Below, piece by piece: positions 34,218 to 43,073 of a stretch of 64,000 bases of DNA. Location: assembly GCF_001642995.1 (NCBI RefSeq), contig NZ_LOHS01000053.1, positions 1-64,000 of the forward strand. The letters run 5' to 3'. Made by a program: the position numbers and the translations under genes. The stretch comes from Streptomyces jeddahensis. GTDB lineage: Bacteria > Actinomycetota > Actinomycetes > Streptomycetales > Streptomycetaceae. Position 1 is the first letter of the stretch; the number at the start of each line of letters is the position of its first letter. The notes under the pieces are model-generated. The model searched no databases. It was not told the DNA's origin and saw nothing but the letters and a program-made list of their open reading frames with translations.

Positions 34218-34910
34218 TCAAGTAGCCGCCGTACTGCGGTCGGTGCGGCGGAAGGAGGACCAGAGCACGTAACCGCTCACGGCCATCACCCAGGCGGGGA
34301 AGACGAGTTCGGACCAGGGGACGCTGCTGACGAGGAACATCAGGACCAGGCCTGCGGCGGCCCCCAGCCAGTCGAGCCAGCGCGGGAAGACTCCGAGACG
34401 GCTCCCGATCACCGTGGTGGACACGGTGAACACCGCTGCCATACGCATCGCGTAGTCCCCGAGCAGGCTGAGGCTGAGGTGACGCCCCAGCTCCCACGGC
34501 TGCTGCCCGTCGCCCGGAGGGGCGCCCGGAGGGGAGACACCGCCCCCTCCCGTGAGGCCGTCGACGCCGACGGCGAGTGCGAACAGCATGGCGACGAAGA
34601 GCAACCCGCTGCCCAGGAAGAGCGTGTCGAAGAACCTGTCATCGCCGCCATGCCCGACGTAGTCCCGTACGGCGCCCATGAACCACAGGAAGAAGACCCC
34701 GGCGAAGGGCACCAGGCCGAGTGCGGTGGTCAGCGCGTCACGGTGACCGTCATCGGCGAGCCAGTCGGCTGCGCCGGCCGCGTCCACGGGGGTCGCGATA
34801 CGGACCAGCACCAGAGCAGTGGCCAGCAGCAGCGCGAACAGGACGCCCGTGACGCCCGCTGCGCGCGGTGTCCGCAACGCTCGTGCGGGGTCCTTGCTCG
34901 CGCTCTGCAT
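34218..34910 (-). CDS. Membrane protein with five to six helices, unknown function
   Basis: 230 residues from ATG 34910, which follows GGGAGGAGG. Hydrophobic segments begin GVTGVLFALLLATALVL, LGLVPFAGVFFLWF, LFLGSGLLFVAMLFAL, WLGAAAGLVLMFLVSS and VFPAWVMAVSGYVLW. No family was recognised. It runs convergent to the P450 gene. Confidence 0.82.
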   Translation of the reverse strand: MQSASKDPARALRTPRAAGVTGVLFALLLATALVLVRIATPVDAAGAADWLADDGHRDALTTALGLVPFAGVFFLWFMGAVRDYVGHGGDDRFFDTLFLGSGLLFVAMLFALAVGVDGLTGGGGVSPPGAPPGDGQQPWELGRHLSLSLLGDYAMRMAAVFTVSTTVIGSRLGVFPRWLDWLGAAAGLVLMFLVSSVPWSELVFPAWVMAVSGYVLWSSFRRTDRSTAAT

Positions 34911-35063
34911 GGGCCCTCCTCCCGGCGGCGACGGGGACCGCTGCTCGGCCGCGCGACCACAGCACGGCCTTCGCAGCACGGCCACCACATGGGAGCCGCC
35001 GGGTCCCATCGTGCCGAGCGGAGGCGGGATCCGCGGACCGTGCCACCGCCCGGCCCGAGACGA

Positions 35064-35798
35064 TCACTCCCCCGGCCCAGACGGAGAGCGCGGCGGGCTC
35101 GGGCACGGGCACGTCCCAGGTGAAGGCGACGGCCGTAGGCAGCAGTCGCCACGGCCGCCGCCGACCCCTTCGTCGTCACGGCTGGCACCGAGCGCGAGCA
35201 GGCGGTGAGGCACTTGAATTAACGTTTCTGCGACGTGGTGGGCGGAGGTGCCGCGCGCGCAAGGTTCGACCAGCACCACGTCCGGGCGGTCGGCGGCGAG
35301 GACCGCCGCTCGCAGGCCGGCCGAGTCGAAGGGGCGGATGGTGGCCGTGTAGAGCACGGCCAGATCGAGCCCGGCCGTGGCGCGCAGGACCGGGTCGAGC
35401 AGGGGGCCGATCGCGAGCACCACGCCGGAGCGGCCCTCGCGGACCATCTCGAAGCCGCGGCCGAGGCCGATGCCGCGCGGCTCGGCGTTGGACCGCGGTG
35501 ACATATGGATGTAGGCGCGGTCGCCGCGGGCGACAGAGTCCAGGACCGCGCGGCGCACCTCGTCGGGGTGTCCGGGCACGTGAACGGTCCAGCCGGGCCG
35601 GGAGCCGAACAGCGTCAGGATGTTCGAGGCTCCGTAGCCGAAGAGAACGGTGCCCTCCTCGGCACCCTCCCGGTCCTGATCCGTGGCCTGGGCCGTGTCG
35701 TATGCCGTATGGGTGTCGTGTGCCGTATGGGCGGCGGCTTCCGTCAGGTCCGGGACCGCTCTGGTCAGGCGAGCAGCATGTCGGAGTGCACGGGGCAC
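35064..35798 (-). pseudogene. Transketolase-like C-terminal fragment, decayed at both ends
   Basis: The middle part (GWTVHVPGHPDEVRRAVLDSV, GDRAYIHMSPRSNAEPR, DLAVLYTATIRPFDSAGLRA) matches the end of the pyrimidine-binding domain and the C-terminal domain of transketolase-type proteins. The start (APRALRHAARL-like, with repeated THTAYDT units) lacks the thiamine-binding half, and after LIQVPHRLLALG the sequence changes to low-complexity Pro/Ser. A frame loss near 35210 is likely. It should not make an active enzyme. Confidence 0.75.
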
Positions 35799-36217
35799 CT
35801 CCTTGGAAGTGGGGGGTTGGGAGGGGAGGTTCGGCGGAGTCCCATTCGACGCGTCAAGAAAGCGTCAAGGAATGGGCATTTCGATTGCGGCGCGGCACCG
35901 CCATGTAGTCGCTCACTCAATCTGCCCCGTAGACATTCCCGGGCCAGGCTCCCCTCGCACCAAGAGTTGAAACTTTTACGAAACGCAAGAATGGTTGACG
36001 GCTCTTTACGTTGTCAAGACATTTCGAGTGGTTTCGCATATGCCGGTCGCGAGTACGGTGTGGTCACTTCACCAGACGTACGTTTCTCCTGGCCAGCGGG
36101 GGAGGGCAGCGCGCCAGCACGCGCAGCGAACGGTTTCGAAGTGGTTATCGAATACCGCGACACATAGTCACTCGACGTGGCGGCCGTCCACAGGCAGGTA
36201 TTCTCCAGAATTTTCGA
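35799..36217. other. Gene-poor stretch with reduced GC
   Basis: This gap lies upstream of the small ORF at 36218 and is visibly poorer in GC than its surroundings. It holds TTGACG at 35995 with an inverted GTCAA 18 bases on, a possible promoter or operator. The open frames here have mixed codon use and no domain that I recognise. Confidence 0.5.
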
Positions 36218-36364
36218 ATGGCATATTCCAAGCCGATTCTTGGGAGTCCTGGAGCGTACGGCATGAACAAGGGCGCCGCGCTTGGTATGAACCAGACCGC
36301 CGCGCTTCTCCCGAGCTTCCGGGGGAAATCTGAACACGGGCGGCGAGGAATTGACGCAGCTTGA
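36218..36364 (+). CDS. 48-residue peptide with a lasso-leader-like YxxPxLxxxG motif (speculative)
   Basis: ATG 36218 to TGA 36364. The peptide begins MAYSKPILGSPGAYG, which fits the YxxPxLxxxGx(F/Y) leader pattern of actinobacterial lasso peptides, and then has an octapeptide repeat GMNKGAAL GMNQTAAL. Codon use (TAT, ATT, CTT, TCT) is unlike the genes around it. There is no clear ribosome site and no B/C lasso processing enzyme in the window. It could equally be chance sequence in the low-GC gap. Confidence 0.35.
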   Translation: MAYSKPILGSPGAYGMNKGAALGMNQTAALLPSFRGKSEHGRRGIDAA

Positions 36365-36399
36365 GCAGGCCGCCCGTGGTGCCGCTCGAGAAACACGAC

Positions 36400-36431
36400 G
36401 GGCGCCGCACAGCCTTCGCTGCGCGGCGCCC
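36400..36431. terminator. Hairpin downstream of aspS
   Basis: GGGCGCCGC pairs with GCGGCGCCC across a 14-base loop. It lies 31 bases beyond the aspS stop and 36 beyond the small ORF, so it could end both transcripts. Confidence 0.65.
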
Positions 36432-36444
36432 CAGCAGCTACCGC

Positions 36445-36478
36445 CTACTTCTTCTCGCCCGCTACTTCTTCTCGCCCG
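36445..36478. repeat. 17-bp exact tandem duplication spanning the aspS stop
   Basis: CTACTTCTTCTCGCCCG occurs twice without a gap. The second copy contains the aspS stop codon (CTA at 36462) and its last codons (GEKK); the first copy repeats them just downstream, with another stop. Confidence 0.9.
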
Positions 36479-38231
36479 CCGGCTTCCGCACCGAGATGTG
36501 CAGCTCCCGCAGGCGCGCCTCGTCCAGCTCCGTCGGCGCGCCCATCATCAGGTCCTGCGCGTTGCCGTTCAGCGGGAACGCGATGGTCTCGCGGATGTTC
36601 GGCTCGTCCGCGAGGAGCATGACGATGCGGTCGATGCCCGGGGCGATGCCACCGTGCGGCGGGGCACCGAAGCGGAACGCGCGGAGCATGCCGGCGAACT
36701 CGCGCTCGACCGTCTCCTCGTCGTAGCCCGCGATGCCGAAGGCCTTGAGCATGATGTCCGGCTCGTGGTTCCGGATGGCGCCGGAGGACAGCTCGACGCC
36801 GTTGCAGACGATGTCGTACTGCCAGGCCAGGACGTCCAGCGGGTCCTTGGTCTCCAGGGCCTCCATGCCACCCTGCGGCATCGAGAACGGGTTGTGCGAG
36901 AAGTCGATCTTGCCGGTGTCCTCGTCCTTCTCGAACATCGGGAAGTCGACGATCCAGCAGAAGCGGAAGACGCCCTCCTCGAAGTGGCCGGCCCTACGAG
37001 CGGCCTCGACCCGCACCGCGCCCATGATCTTCGAGACCTCGTCGAACTCGCCCGCGCCGAAGAACACCGCGTGGCCGGACTCCAGGCCGAGGCGCTCGGT
37101 GAGGACCTTGACGTTCTCTTCGGTGAGGAACTTCGCGATCGGGCCGGTCAGCGAACCGTCCTCGGCGACGCGCACCCAGGCCAGGCCCTTCGCGCCCTGC
37201 TCGACCGCGTACTCACCGAGCTGGTCGAAGAACTTCCGGGGCTGCGACGCCGTGTCCGGCACCGGCAGGGCGCGCACGTGCTTGCCCGCGAACGCCTTGA
37301 ACTCCGAGCCCTCGAAGACGTCGCTGATGTCGACGAGCTCCAGCTGCGCGCGCAGGTCCGGCTTGTCCGAGCCGTACTTGAGCATCGCCTCGCGGAACGG
37401 GATCCGCGGGAACGGCGACGTGACATGGCGGCCGCCGCCGAACTCCTCGAAGATCTCCGTCATCAGCTGCTCGATCGGCCGGAAGATGTCCTCCTGCTCG
37501 ACGAAGGACATCTCCACGTCGAGCTGGTAGAACTCGCCGGGCGAGCGGTCGGCGCGGGCGTCCTCGTCGCGGAAGCAGGGCGCGATCTGGAAGTACCGGT
37601 CGAAGCCGGAGATCATCAGCAGCTGCTTGAACTGCTGCGGCGCCTGCGGCAGCGCGTAGAACTTGCCCGGGTTCAGGCGGGACGGGACGACGAAGTCGCG
37701 GGCGCCCTCGGGCGAGGTCGCCGTGAGGATCGGCGTCGCCATCTCGTTGAAGCCCATCGCGGCCATCTTGTGGCGGATGGCGGAGATGACGGCGGTGCGC
37801 AGCATGATGTTGCGGTGCATGCGCTCGCGGCGCAGGTCCAGGAAGCGGTACTCCAGGCGCCGCTCCTCGTTCACCCCGTCCTCGGTGTTGATCGTGAACG
37901 GCAGCGGGGCGGCCTCGCCGAGCACCTCGACCTCGGCGGCCTCGATCTCGATCTCGCCGGTCGGCAGGTCCGGGTTCACGTTCTCGGCGCCGCGCGAGAC
38001 GACCTTGCCGTCGACGCGGACCACCGTCTCCTTGTGGAGCTTGTCCAGGGCCTCGGCGGCCGCGGTGCCGGGACGGGCGACGAGCTGCGTGATGCCGTAG
38101 TGGTCGCGCAGATCGATGAAGAGGATGCCGCCCAGGTCTCGGCGATTGTGCAGCCAGCCGCTCAGCCGGACGTCGGTGCCGACGTCAGAGGCGCGGAGCT
38201 CGCCGCAGGTGTGGGACCTGTACCGATGCAT
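36462..38231 (-). CDS. aspS: Aspartyl-tRNA synthetase
   Basis: 589 residues. N-terminal OB-fold (anticodon-binding, [14 protein letters not shown]), class II motif 2 in [18 protein letters not shown], motif 3 in [15 protein letters not shown], and a GAD-type insert between them (about 300-400), as in bacterial AspRS. It charges tRNA-Asp. The start ATG at 38231 gives [13 protein letters not shown], the usual N-terminus. No tRNA-dependent amidotransferase is nearby, so its discrimination state is unknown. Confidence 0.96.
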   Translation of the reverse strand: MHRYRSHTCGELRASDVGTDVRLSGWLHNRRDLGGILFIDLRDHYGITQLVARPGTAAAEALDKLHKETVVRVDGKVVSRGAENVNPDLPTGEIEIEAAEVEVLGEAAPLPFTINTEDGVNEERRLEYRFLDLRRERMHRNIMLRTAVISAIRHKMAAMGFNEMATPILTATSPEGARDFVVPSRLNPGKFYALPQAPQQFKQLLMISGFDRYFQIAPCFRDEDARADRSPGEFYQLDVEMSFVEQEDIFRPIEQLMTEIFEEFGGGRHVTSPFPRIPFREAMLKYGSDKPDLRAQLELVDISDVFEGSEFKAFAGKHVRALPVPDTASQPRKFFDQLGEYAVEQGAKGLAWVRVAEDGSLTGPIAKFLTEENVKVLTERLGLESGHAVFFGAGEFDEVSKIMGAVRVEAARRAGHFEEGVFRFCWIVDFPMFEKDEDTGKIDFSHNPFSMPQGGMEALETKDPLDVLAWQYDIVCNGVELSSGAIRNHEPDIMLKAFGIAGYDEETVEREFAGMLRAFRFGAPPHGGIAPGIDRIVMLLADEPNIRETIAFPLNGNAQDLMMGAPTELDEARLRELHISVRKPAGEKK

Positions 38232-38440
38232 CGTCGTTCATCCAGTCTTCGCGTCAGTGATCTGTACGATCCGTGCGATGGTCTTTGCGATTCGTGTGGA
38301 CCGGCCCATCCGGACACCCACCGGATACCCGTCCGGATGCCCATCTGGAAGGACCAGCCTTCCCAGGGTACCGGCCACGTCACGGTCGCCTTCCGATTAA
38401 TGCGCTCGGCGGCGCCGGCACGCTCGTGGCCGCCCCCGAT

Positions 38441-38488
38441 GCGTTCCGGTGCACACCGACGGTGGCGTTCCGGTGAACACAGTCGGTG
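38441..38488. repeat. 24-bp tandem duplication upstream of the phosphatase gene
   Basis: Two adjacent units begin GCGTTCCGGTG and end CGGTG with four mismatches between them. They lie 35-82 bases before the ATG at 38523, in the promoter region. They could be a duplicated operator or a slippage product. Bases 38232-38440 hold the aspS leader and no gene. Confidence 0.7.
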
Positions 38489-38522
38489 GCGACGCTCTGC
38501 CCGTCCTTCTTAGAGTGGGGCA

Positions 38523-40742
38523 ATGCGTACCGAAGATCCCCTGCCGCCGGTGGGGGACGTCCTGGCCGCCCTCGCGACCGGCCTGTGGCGCTGGGACAAC
38601 GCGGCCGGAAAGGTCACCCTCGACGCCGAGGCCGCCCGGCTCCTCGGGCTGCCCGGGGAGCAGGTGACGCTGACCGAGGCGGCCGTCCGGTCCCGCTTCC
38701 ACCCCGTCGACTGGAACGAGATCTCCGGCGTCATCCAGCTCGCCGTCGCCGAGGGGACCCTCGCCGAGGCCCGGCTGCGGATCATGGACGACAAGGGCCG
38801 GGTGATCCGTACGGTACGCAGCCGCTGCAAGCCCGTCGTGCACGGCAACCCGGGCGCGTACGAACTGATCGGCAGCATCCAGGAGGTCACCGAGCCCGCG
38901 CCGGGTGCCGCCGCCCGCACCCCCGTCACCGGCGACTGGCGTCGCTCGCGCGAGGCGTTCCTGCTGGACGCGGGGCGGGCGCTGGCCGAGGCGCGGTCCA
39001 CGGAGGAGGTGCTGCGGGTCGCCGCGGGGCTGTCCATGCCGGGTTTCTCGCCGGACGGGCTCGCCGTCTTCGGCACGGAGGGCGACCGGCTGACGGTCAT
39101 CGGGCACCACGGGCAGCAGCCCGGCGACGAGGGGCCCTTCTCCGCGATGTCGCTGGACACCGACTATCCGGCCGCCGAGGTGGTGCGCACGGGCCGCGCC
39201 GTCTACCTCTCCTCACCGGAGGAGTACCGGCGCCGCTATCCGGTCTCCTGGCCGCTCGCCCAGCGCTTCGACCGCCAGTCCTGGGCCTTCCTTCCGCTGA
39301 TCGTGGCGGGCCGCACGATAGGCGCCTGGCTGGCGGCCTTCACGTATCCCGTCTCGTTCACACCGGACGAGCGTTCCGTGCTGACGACCGTGGCCCGGAT
39401 GCTGGCGCAGGCCCTGTCGCGGGCCGGGACCGCCGAGTCGGAGCGCGAGCTGACCGACGGGCTGCAGCGCTCGATGCTGCCCACGCTGGGGCCGGAGATC
39501 CCGGGGATGAACGTGGCCGCGCGGTACGTCCCGACGGGCGGCGGCCTCCAGGTCGGCGGCGACTGGTACGACATGATCCCGCTGCCGTCCGGCCGGATCG
39601 CGCTGGTCATCGGCGATGTGCAGGGCCATGACGTACGGGCCGCGGGGCTAATGGGGCAGCTGCGCATCGCTCTGCGCGCCTACGCATCGGAGGGCCACCG
39701 CCCGGACGCGGTGCTCTCCCGCGCCAACCGCTTCCTGCACGGCATCACGGACTCCCTGACCTACGGCTCCACCGCCGGTCCCGGCCCGTCCGAGGACCCC
39801 GAGCCGCGCTTCGCGACCTGCCTGTACGTGGAGGCGGACCCCAAGACGGGCGTCCTGGAAATCGCCCGGGCCGGCCACCCCGACCCGGTGATACGCATGG
39901 GCGACGGCACCGTGCTGAAACGGCCCACCGCGGGCGGTCTGCCGCTGGGCGTCGACCCGGACGTCGACTATCCGACGACGGAGTTCGCCCTCGAACCCGG
40001 CGAGACCATGCTGATCTGCACGGACGGGCTGATCGAGACCGGCGGCCACGACCTGGAGACCGGCTGGTCCCGGATCCGCTCGGTCCTGGAGGAGCACCGG
40101 CCCGAGAACCCCGAGGGGCTGGAGAGCACCAAGGGCCTCGAGGAGCTCGCCGACGTACTGGTGCAGGCCGTGCACGGCCCGTCGTCGCACCACACGACCG
40201 GCCCGCTGGCGGACCGCCGCGAGGACGACATCGCGGTCCTGCTGCTGCACCGGAGCAGCGAGCCGGGGCGGGTCGTGACATCGCGGCGCACCGTGCTGAC
40301 CATCGCGCAGGCGGAGCCCGAGCGGGTCGCGGGCGCCCGCCAGCAGCTGCGCGAGATGCTGCACGACTGGGCGGACGCCGACCAGATCGACTCCGCCGTG
40401 CTGCTGGTCTCCGAGCTGCTGACGAACGTCCTCGTCCACACGGACAGCCACGCGCTGCTGGTCGCCGAGGTCATCGGCGAGGAGGGCACGCGGCGCCTGC
40501 GCATCGAGGTGACGGACGCCAGCGACGACCTCCCCCACAAGCGCCGGCCCGGCGAACTGGCGTCGTCCGGCCGCGGTCTGCTGCTGATGGAGGTCCTCGC
40601 GGGCAGCTGGGGCGTCGACCCGCGGGGCGAGGGCAAGAGCATCTGGTTCGAGTTCTACGAGTCGGCCGCGCCGGGCGGAGGCGCCTTGGAGGGCGGTCCG
40701 GGGTACGGCGCGGACGCGGACGGCGACGATCCGTTGGCGTAA
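38523..40742 (+). CDS. PAS-GAF-SpoIIE phosphatase with C-terminal anti-sigma-type ATPase domain
   Basis: 739 residues. A PAS-like sensor comes first (about 10-120), then a GAF domain (about 145-300), and a PP2C/SpoIIE phosphatase (LQVGGDWYDMIPLPSGR, LVIGDVQGHDVRAAG, MLICTDGLIETGGHD, REDDIAVLLLH). The C-terminal GHKL ATPase has ELLTNVLVHTDSHAL, EVTDASDDLP and SGRGLLLMEVLAG. It therefore combines a phosphatase and an RsbW-like kinase in one chain, a design common in Streptomyces for control of sigma-factor partner switching. The 3' end overlaps the permease gene on the other strand by 88 bp. Confidence 0.93.
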   Translation: MRTEDPLPPVGDVLAALATGLWRWDNAAGKVTLDAEAARLLGLPGEQVTLTEAAVRSRFHPVDWNEISGVIQLAVAEGTLAEARLRIMDDKGRVIRTVRSRCKPVVHGNPGAYELIGSIQEVTEPAPGAAARTPVTGDWRRSREAFLLDAGRALAEARSTEEVLRVAAGLSMPGFSPDGLAVFGTEGDRLTVIGHHGQQPGDEGPFSAMSLDTDYPAAEVVRTGRAVYLSSPEEYRRRYPVSWPLAQRFDRQSWAFLPLIVAGRTIGAWLAAFTYPVSFTPDERSVLTTVARMLAQALSRAGTAESERELTDGLQRSMLPTLGPEIPGMNVAARYVPTGGGLQVGGDWYDMIPLPSGRIALVIGDVQGHDVRAAGLMGQLRIALRAYASEGHRPDAVLSRANRFLHGITDSLTYGSTAGPGPSEDPEPRFATCLYVEADPKTGVLEIARAGHPDPVIRMGDGTVLKRPTAGGLPLGVDPDVDYPTTEFALEPGETMLICTDGLIETGGHDLETGWSRIRSVLEEHRPENPEGLESTKGLEELADVLVQAVHGPSSHHTTGPLADRREDDIAVLLLHRSSEPGRVVTSRRTVLTIAQAEPERVAGARQQLREMLHDWADADQIDSAVLLVSELLTNVLVHTDSHALLVAEVIGEEGTRRLRIEVTDASDDLPHKRRPGELASSGRGLLLMEVLAGSWGVDPRGEGKSIWFEFYESAAPGGGALEGGPGYGADADGDDPLA

Positions 40743-41779
40743 CGCGAGCGCAGTTCGCCGAGGACGCCGAACACGGCCGCGGTCAGCGGAACGGCCAGCA
40801 GCATGCCGAGGATGCCCGCCACGGAAGCGCCCGCGGTGATCGCCAGCAGCACGGCCGCCGGGTGCATCTGCACGGTCCGGCTCTGCACGATCGGCTGCAG
40901 CACATGCCCTTCGAGCACCTGCACGGCGAGGACGACGCCGAGCGCCCACAGCGCGATCACGAAGCCCCGGTCGGCGAGCGCAACGAGGATCGCGACAGCC
41001 CCGGAGATGAACGCCCCGAGATACGGGATGTAGGCGCCGACGAAGACGAGCGCACCGAGCCCGACGGCCCCCGGCACGCGCAGCACCAGCAGCCCGATGG
41101 TGATGAGCAGGGCGTCGATCAGCGCGATGAAGGTGGTTCCGCGCATGAAGCCCTCGACGGCGCGGAAGCCGCGGCGCGCCATCGCCTCGAGGCTCTCGCC
41201 CGTACCGCCCGGCGCCAGGGACCGCAGCGCCGCCGACGCCCGGTCGGAGTCGCGCAGGAAGAAGAAGACGAGCAGCAGCGCGAGCACGGCCATCGCCAGG
41301 ACCTCGCCGACGACGCTGATGCCGCTGATCACTCCGGAGGCCGCCGTCCCGCCGAACCTGCCGAGCAGTTCCCTGGCGTTGGACGCGATGTCCTCGAGCG
41401 ACGTCCCGGCCGCGCCGAAGTACTTCGCCAGATCGGCGGCGGCCTTCCGTACGGACGCGATGATCTCGTCGCCGGTCTCGATCAGCGAACGGACCACGAT
41501 GTACGTCGCCCCGCCGACGACGGCGAGGACCGCGGCGCAGGTGATCCCGGCCGCGACCGAACGGTTCACCTTCACCTGCACCAGCCGTCGGTACAGCGGC
41601 CTCAGCAGCGCGGTCCCGAGCAGCGCGAGCAGCACCGGGACGACGGCCGTCCGGAACACGATGCACAGCCAGATCCCGACAGCGGCCACGGCCATGGCGA
41701 GCAGCACGACGACACACCATGCGGCTGTGCGGCGCGCGGGTTCGGGCAGGAGGGACGGCGGGTGTACGGGGGTCTGCAC
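40655..41779 (-). CDS. AI-2E family transporter/permease
   Basis: 374 residues from GTG 41779, chosen because the longer frame runs through intergenic repeat sequence. There are about seven helices, with two near the N-terminus (AAWCVVVLLAMAVAAVGIWL), a central cytoplasmic segment, and the family pattern PGAVGLGALVFVGAYIPYLGAFISGAV and GHVLQPIVQSRTVQMHPAAV. AI-2E proteins include autoinducer exporters and Na+/H+ antiporters; the cargo is unknown. The C-terminal Ser/Pro tail overlaps the convergent gene. Confidence 0.88.
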   Translation of the reverse strand: MQTPVHPPSLLPEPARRTAAWCVVVLLAMAVAAVGIWLCIVFRTAVVPVLLALLGTALLRPLYRRLVQVKVNRSVAAGITCAAVLAVVGGATYIVVRSLIETGDEIIASVRKAAADLAKYFGAAGTSLEDIASNARELLGRFGGTAASGVISGISVVGEVLAMAVLALLLVFFFLRDSDRASAALRSLAPGGTGESLEAMARRGFRAVEGFMRGTTFIALIDALLITIGLLVLRVPGAVGLGALVFVGAYIPYLGAFISGAVAILVALADRGFVIALWALGVVLAVQVLEGHVLQPIVQSRTVQMHPAAVLLAITAGASVAGILGMLLAVPLTAAVFGVLGELRSRYANGSSPSASAPYPGPPSKAPPPGAADS

Positions 41780-41888
41780 AGCGTCCAGCCGATCACGTGC
41801 CCGGCCAGGCTGCGCGGCGAGGCCTCCGGCCGGGTGACGGATAGTCAGCAACCTGGCCGGAGGCCGCGCCGTAAGCCCGGGCACCCCA

Positions 41889-41959
41889 CTGGGGGCTTCG
41901 CCCCCAGACCCCCTATCGCCCTTCGGGCTCGTCCTCAATCTCCCCCAGCTAACGCTGGG
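41889..41959. terminator. Composite hairpins and Streptomyces-type intergenic repeats
   Basis: CTGGGGGC-TTC-GCCCCCAG (41889-41907) forms a strong stem. Next come CTCGTCCTCAA, also found in the 63612 array, and CCCAGC-TAAC-GCTGGG with GGAGGTGCCCCCAG, the core hairpin of the intergenic repeat family (a shortened fourth copy). It lies just past the pirin gene's stop (41982). Both it and the permease read left, so it would end pirin transcription. Confidence 0.7.
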
Positions 41960-41981
41960 AGGTGCCCCCAGACGGGCTCAA

Positions 41982-42938
41982 TTACATCCCGTGCACCGCC
42001 GGAATCGTCCCCAGCCGGCCCTTCTGGAAGTCCTCGAAGGCCTGCTGGAGCTCCTCGCGGGTGTTCATCACGAACGGCCCGTAGTGCGCCATCGGCTCGC
42101 GGATCGGCTGGCCGCCGAGCAGCACGACCTCGAGGTCCGGGGTGTGCGAGTCCTGCTTCTCGTCCGCGCGGACGGTCAGCGAGGAACCGGCGCCGAAGAC
42201 GGCGGTCTGGCCGAGGTGGATCGGACGGCGCTCGGCACCGACGCTGCCGCGACCGGCGAGGACGTACGCGAGGCCGTTGAAGTCCTCACGCCACGGCAGC
42301 GTGATCTCCGCACCCGGCGCCAGCGTCGCGTGGATCATCGTGATCGGCGTGTGCGTGACGCCGGGACCCTCGTGGCCGTCCAGCTCACCGGCGATGACCC
42401 GCAGCAGCGCGCCGCCGTCGGGAGAGGTGAGCAGCTGCACGTTGCCGCCACGGATGTCCTGGTAGCGCGGCGCCATCATCTTGTCCTTGGCCGGGAGGTT
42501 CACCCACAGCTGCAGGCCATGGAAGAGACCGCCCGACATCACCAGGTGCTCCGGCGGCGCCTCGATGTGCAGCAGGCCCGCGCCCGCCGTCATCCACTGG
42601 GTGTCGCCGTTGGTGATGGTCCCGCCACCGCCGTTGGAGTCCTGGTGGTCGAAGATCCCGTCAATGATGTACGTGACGGTCTCAAAGCCGCGGTGCGGAT
42701 GCCACGGGGTCCCCTTCGGCTCCCCAGGCTGATATTCCACCTCGCCCATCTGGTCCATCATGATGAACGGGTCCAGGTACTTGTAGTTGATCCCGGCGAA
42801 CGCACGGCGCACCGGGAAGCCCTCGCCCTCGAAACCGCTCGGCGCCGTCGTCACCGCGAGGACGGGACGGGCCACGGCGTCCGCGGGCGCCACCACACGG
42901 GGCAGGGTCAGCGGGTTCTCGATCGTCACTGCAGGCAT
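41982..42938 (-). CDS. Pirin-family protein
   Basis: 318 residues. Metal-binding histidines sit in the pirin pattern TPWHPHRGFETVTYIIDG, then HQDSNGGGG and LLHIEAPPE. Two cupin domains fill the chain. ATG 42938 has AAAGGAGG upstream. Pirins act as quercetinases or redox-responsive transcription cofactors, and in Streptomyces one is tied to control of fatty-acid oxidation. The promoter has a perfect inverted repeat at 42959. Confidence 0.93.
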   Translation of the reverse strand: MPAVTIENPLTLPRVVAPADAVARPVLAVTTAPSGFEGEGFPVRRAFAGINYKYLDPFIMMDQMGEVEYQPGEPKGTPWHPHRGFETVTYIIDGIFDHQDSNGGGGTITNGDTQWMTAGAGLLHIEAPPEHLVMSGGLFHGLQLWVNLPAKDKMMAPRYQDIRGGNVQLLTSPDGGALLRVIAGELDGHEGPGVTHTPITMIHATLAPGAEITLPWREDFNGLAYVLAGRGSVGAERRPIHLGQTAVFGAGSSLTVRADEKQDSHTPDLEVVLLGGQPIREPMAHYGPFVMNTREELQQAFEDFQKGRLGTIPAVHGM

Positions 42939-42958
42939 GTCGGGACCTCCTTTACCTC

Positions 42959-42975
42959 TACATTAGTTGAATGTA
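42959..42975. promoter_or_regulatory. Inverted repeat TACATT-N5-AATGTA in the pirin promoter
   Basis: A perfect 6-5-6 inverted repeat lies 21-37 bases before the pirin ATG, in AT-rich DNA that stands out. The arrangement is that of a MarR/HxlR-type operator overlapping the promoter; the regulator is not in the window. Confidence 0.6.
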
Positions 42976-43002
42976 AAACTTTCTGCCACCCCACAACGAC
43001 GA

Positions 43003-43030
43003 ACGCCCGGAGGGAATTCCCTCCGGGCGT
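43003..43030. terminator. 28-bp perfect palindrome
   Basis: ACGCCCGGAGGG-AATT-CCCTCCGGGCGT is a perfect inverted repeat lying between the SseB-like stop (43057) and the pirin promoter. It would end transcription of the SseB-like gene. Confidence 0.75.
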
Positions 43031-43073
43031 CCAGCCGGCCATGCGGCAACGGGCGTCTAGCCATACATGCGGC
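43025..43073. repeat. 23-bp imperfect duplication at the SseB-like stop
   Basis: GGGCGTC-AGCC-CATGCGGC blocks occur twice (43025-43047 and 43051-43073) with four mismatches. The second copy contains the stop codon at 43057. Confidence 0.7.

Noticed and set aside
35505..36167. Plus-strand frame over the transketolase remnant and gap
   Set aside because: Codon use changes midway, and no domain or ribosome site was recognised.
36218..36461. Lasso peptide cluster
   Set aside because: Only a possible precursor is seen; no B (transglutaminase-like) or C (asparagine-synthetase-like) gene is anywhere in the window.
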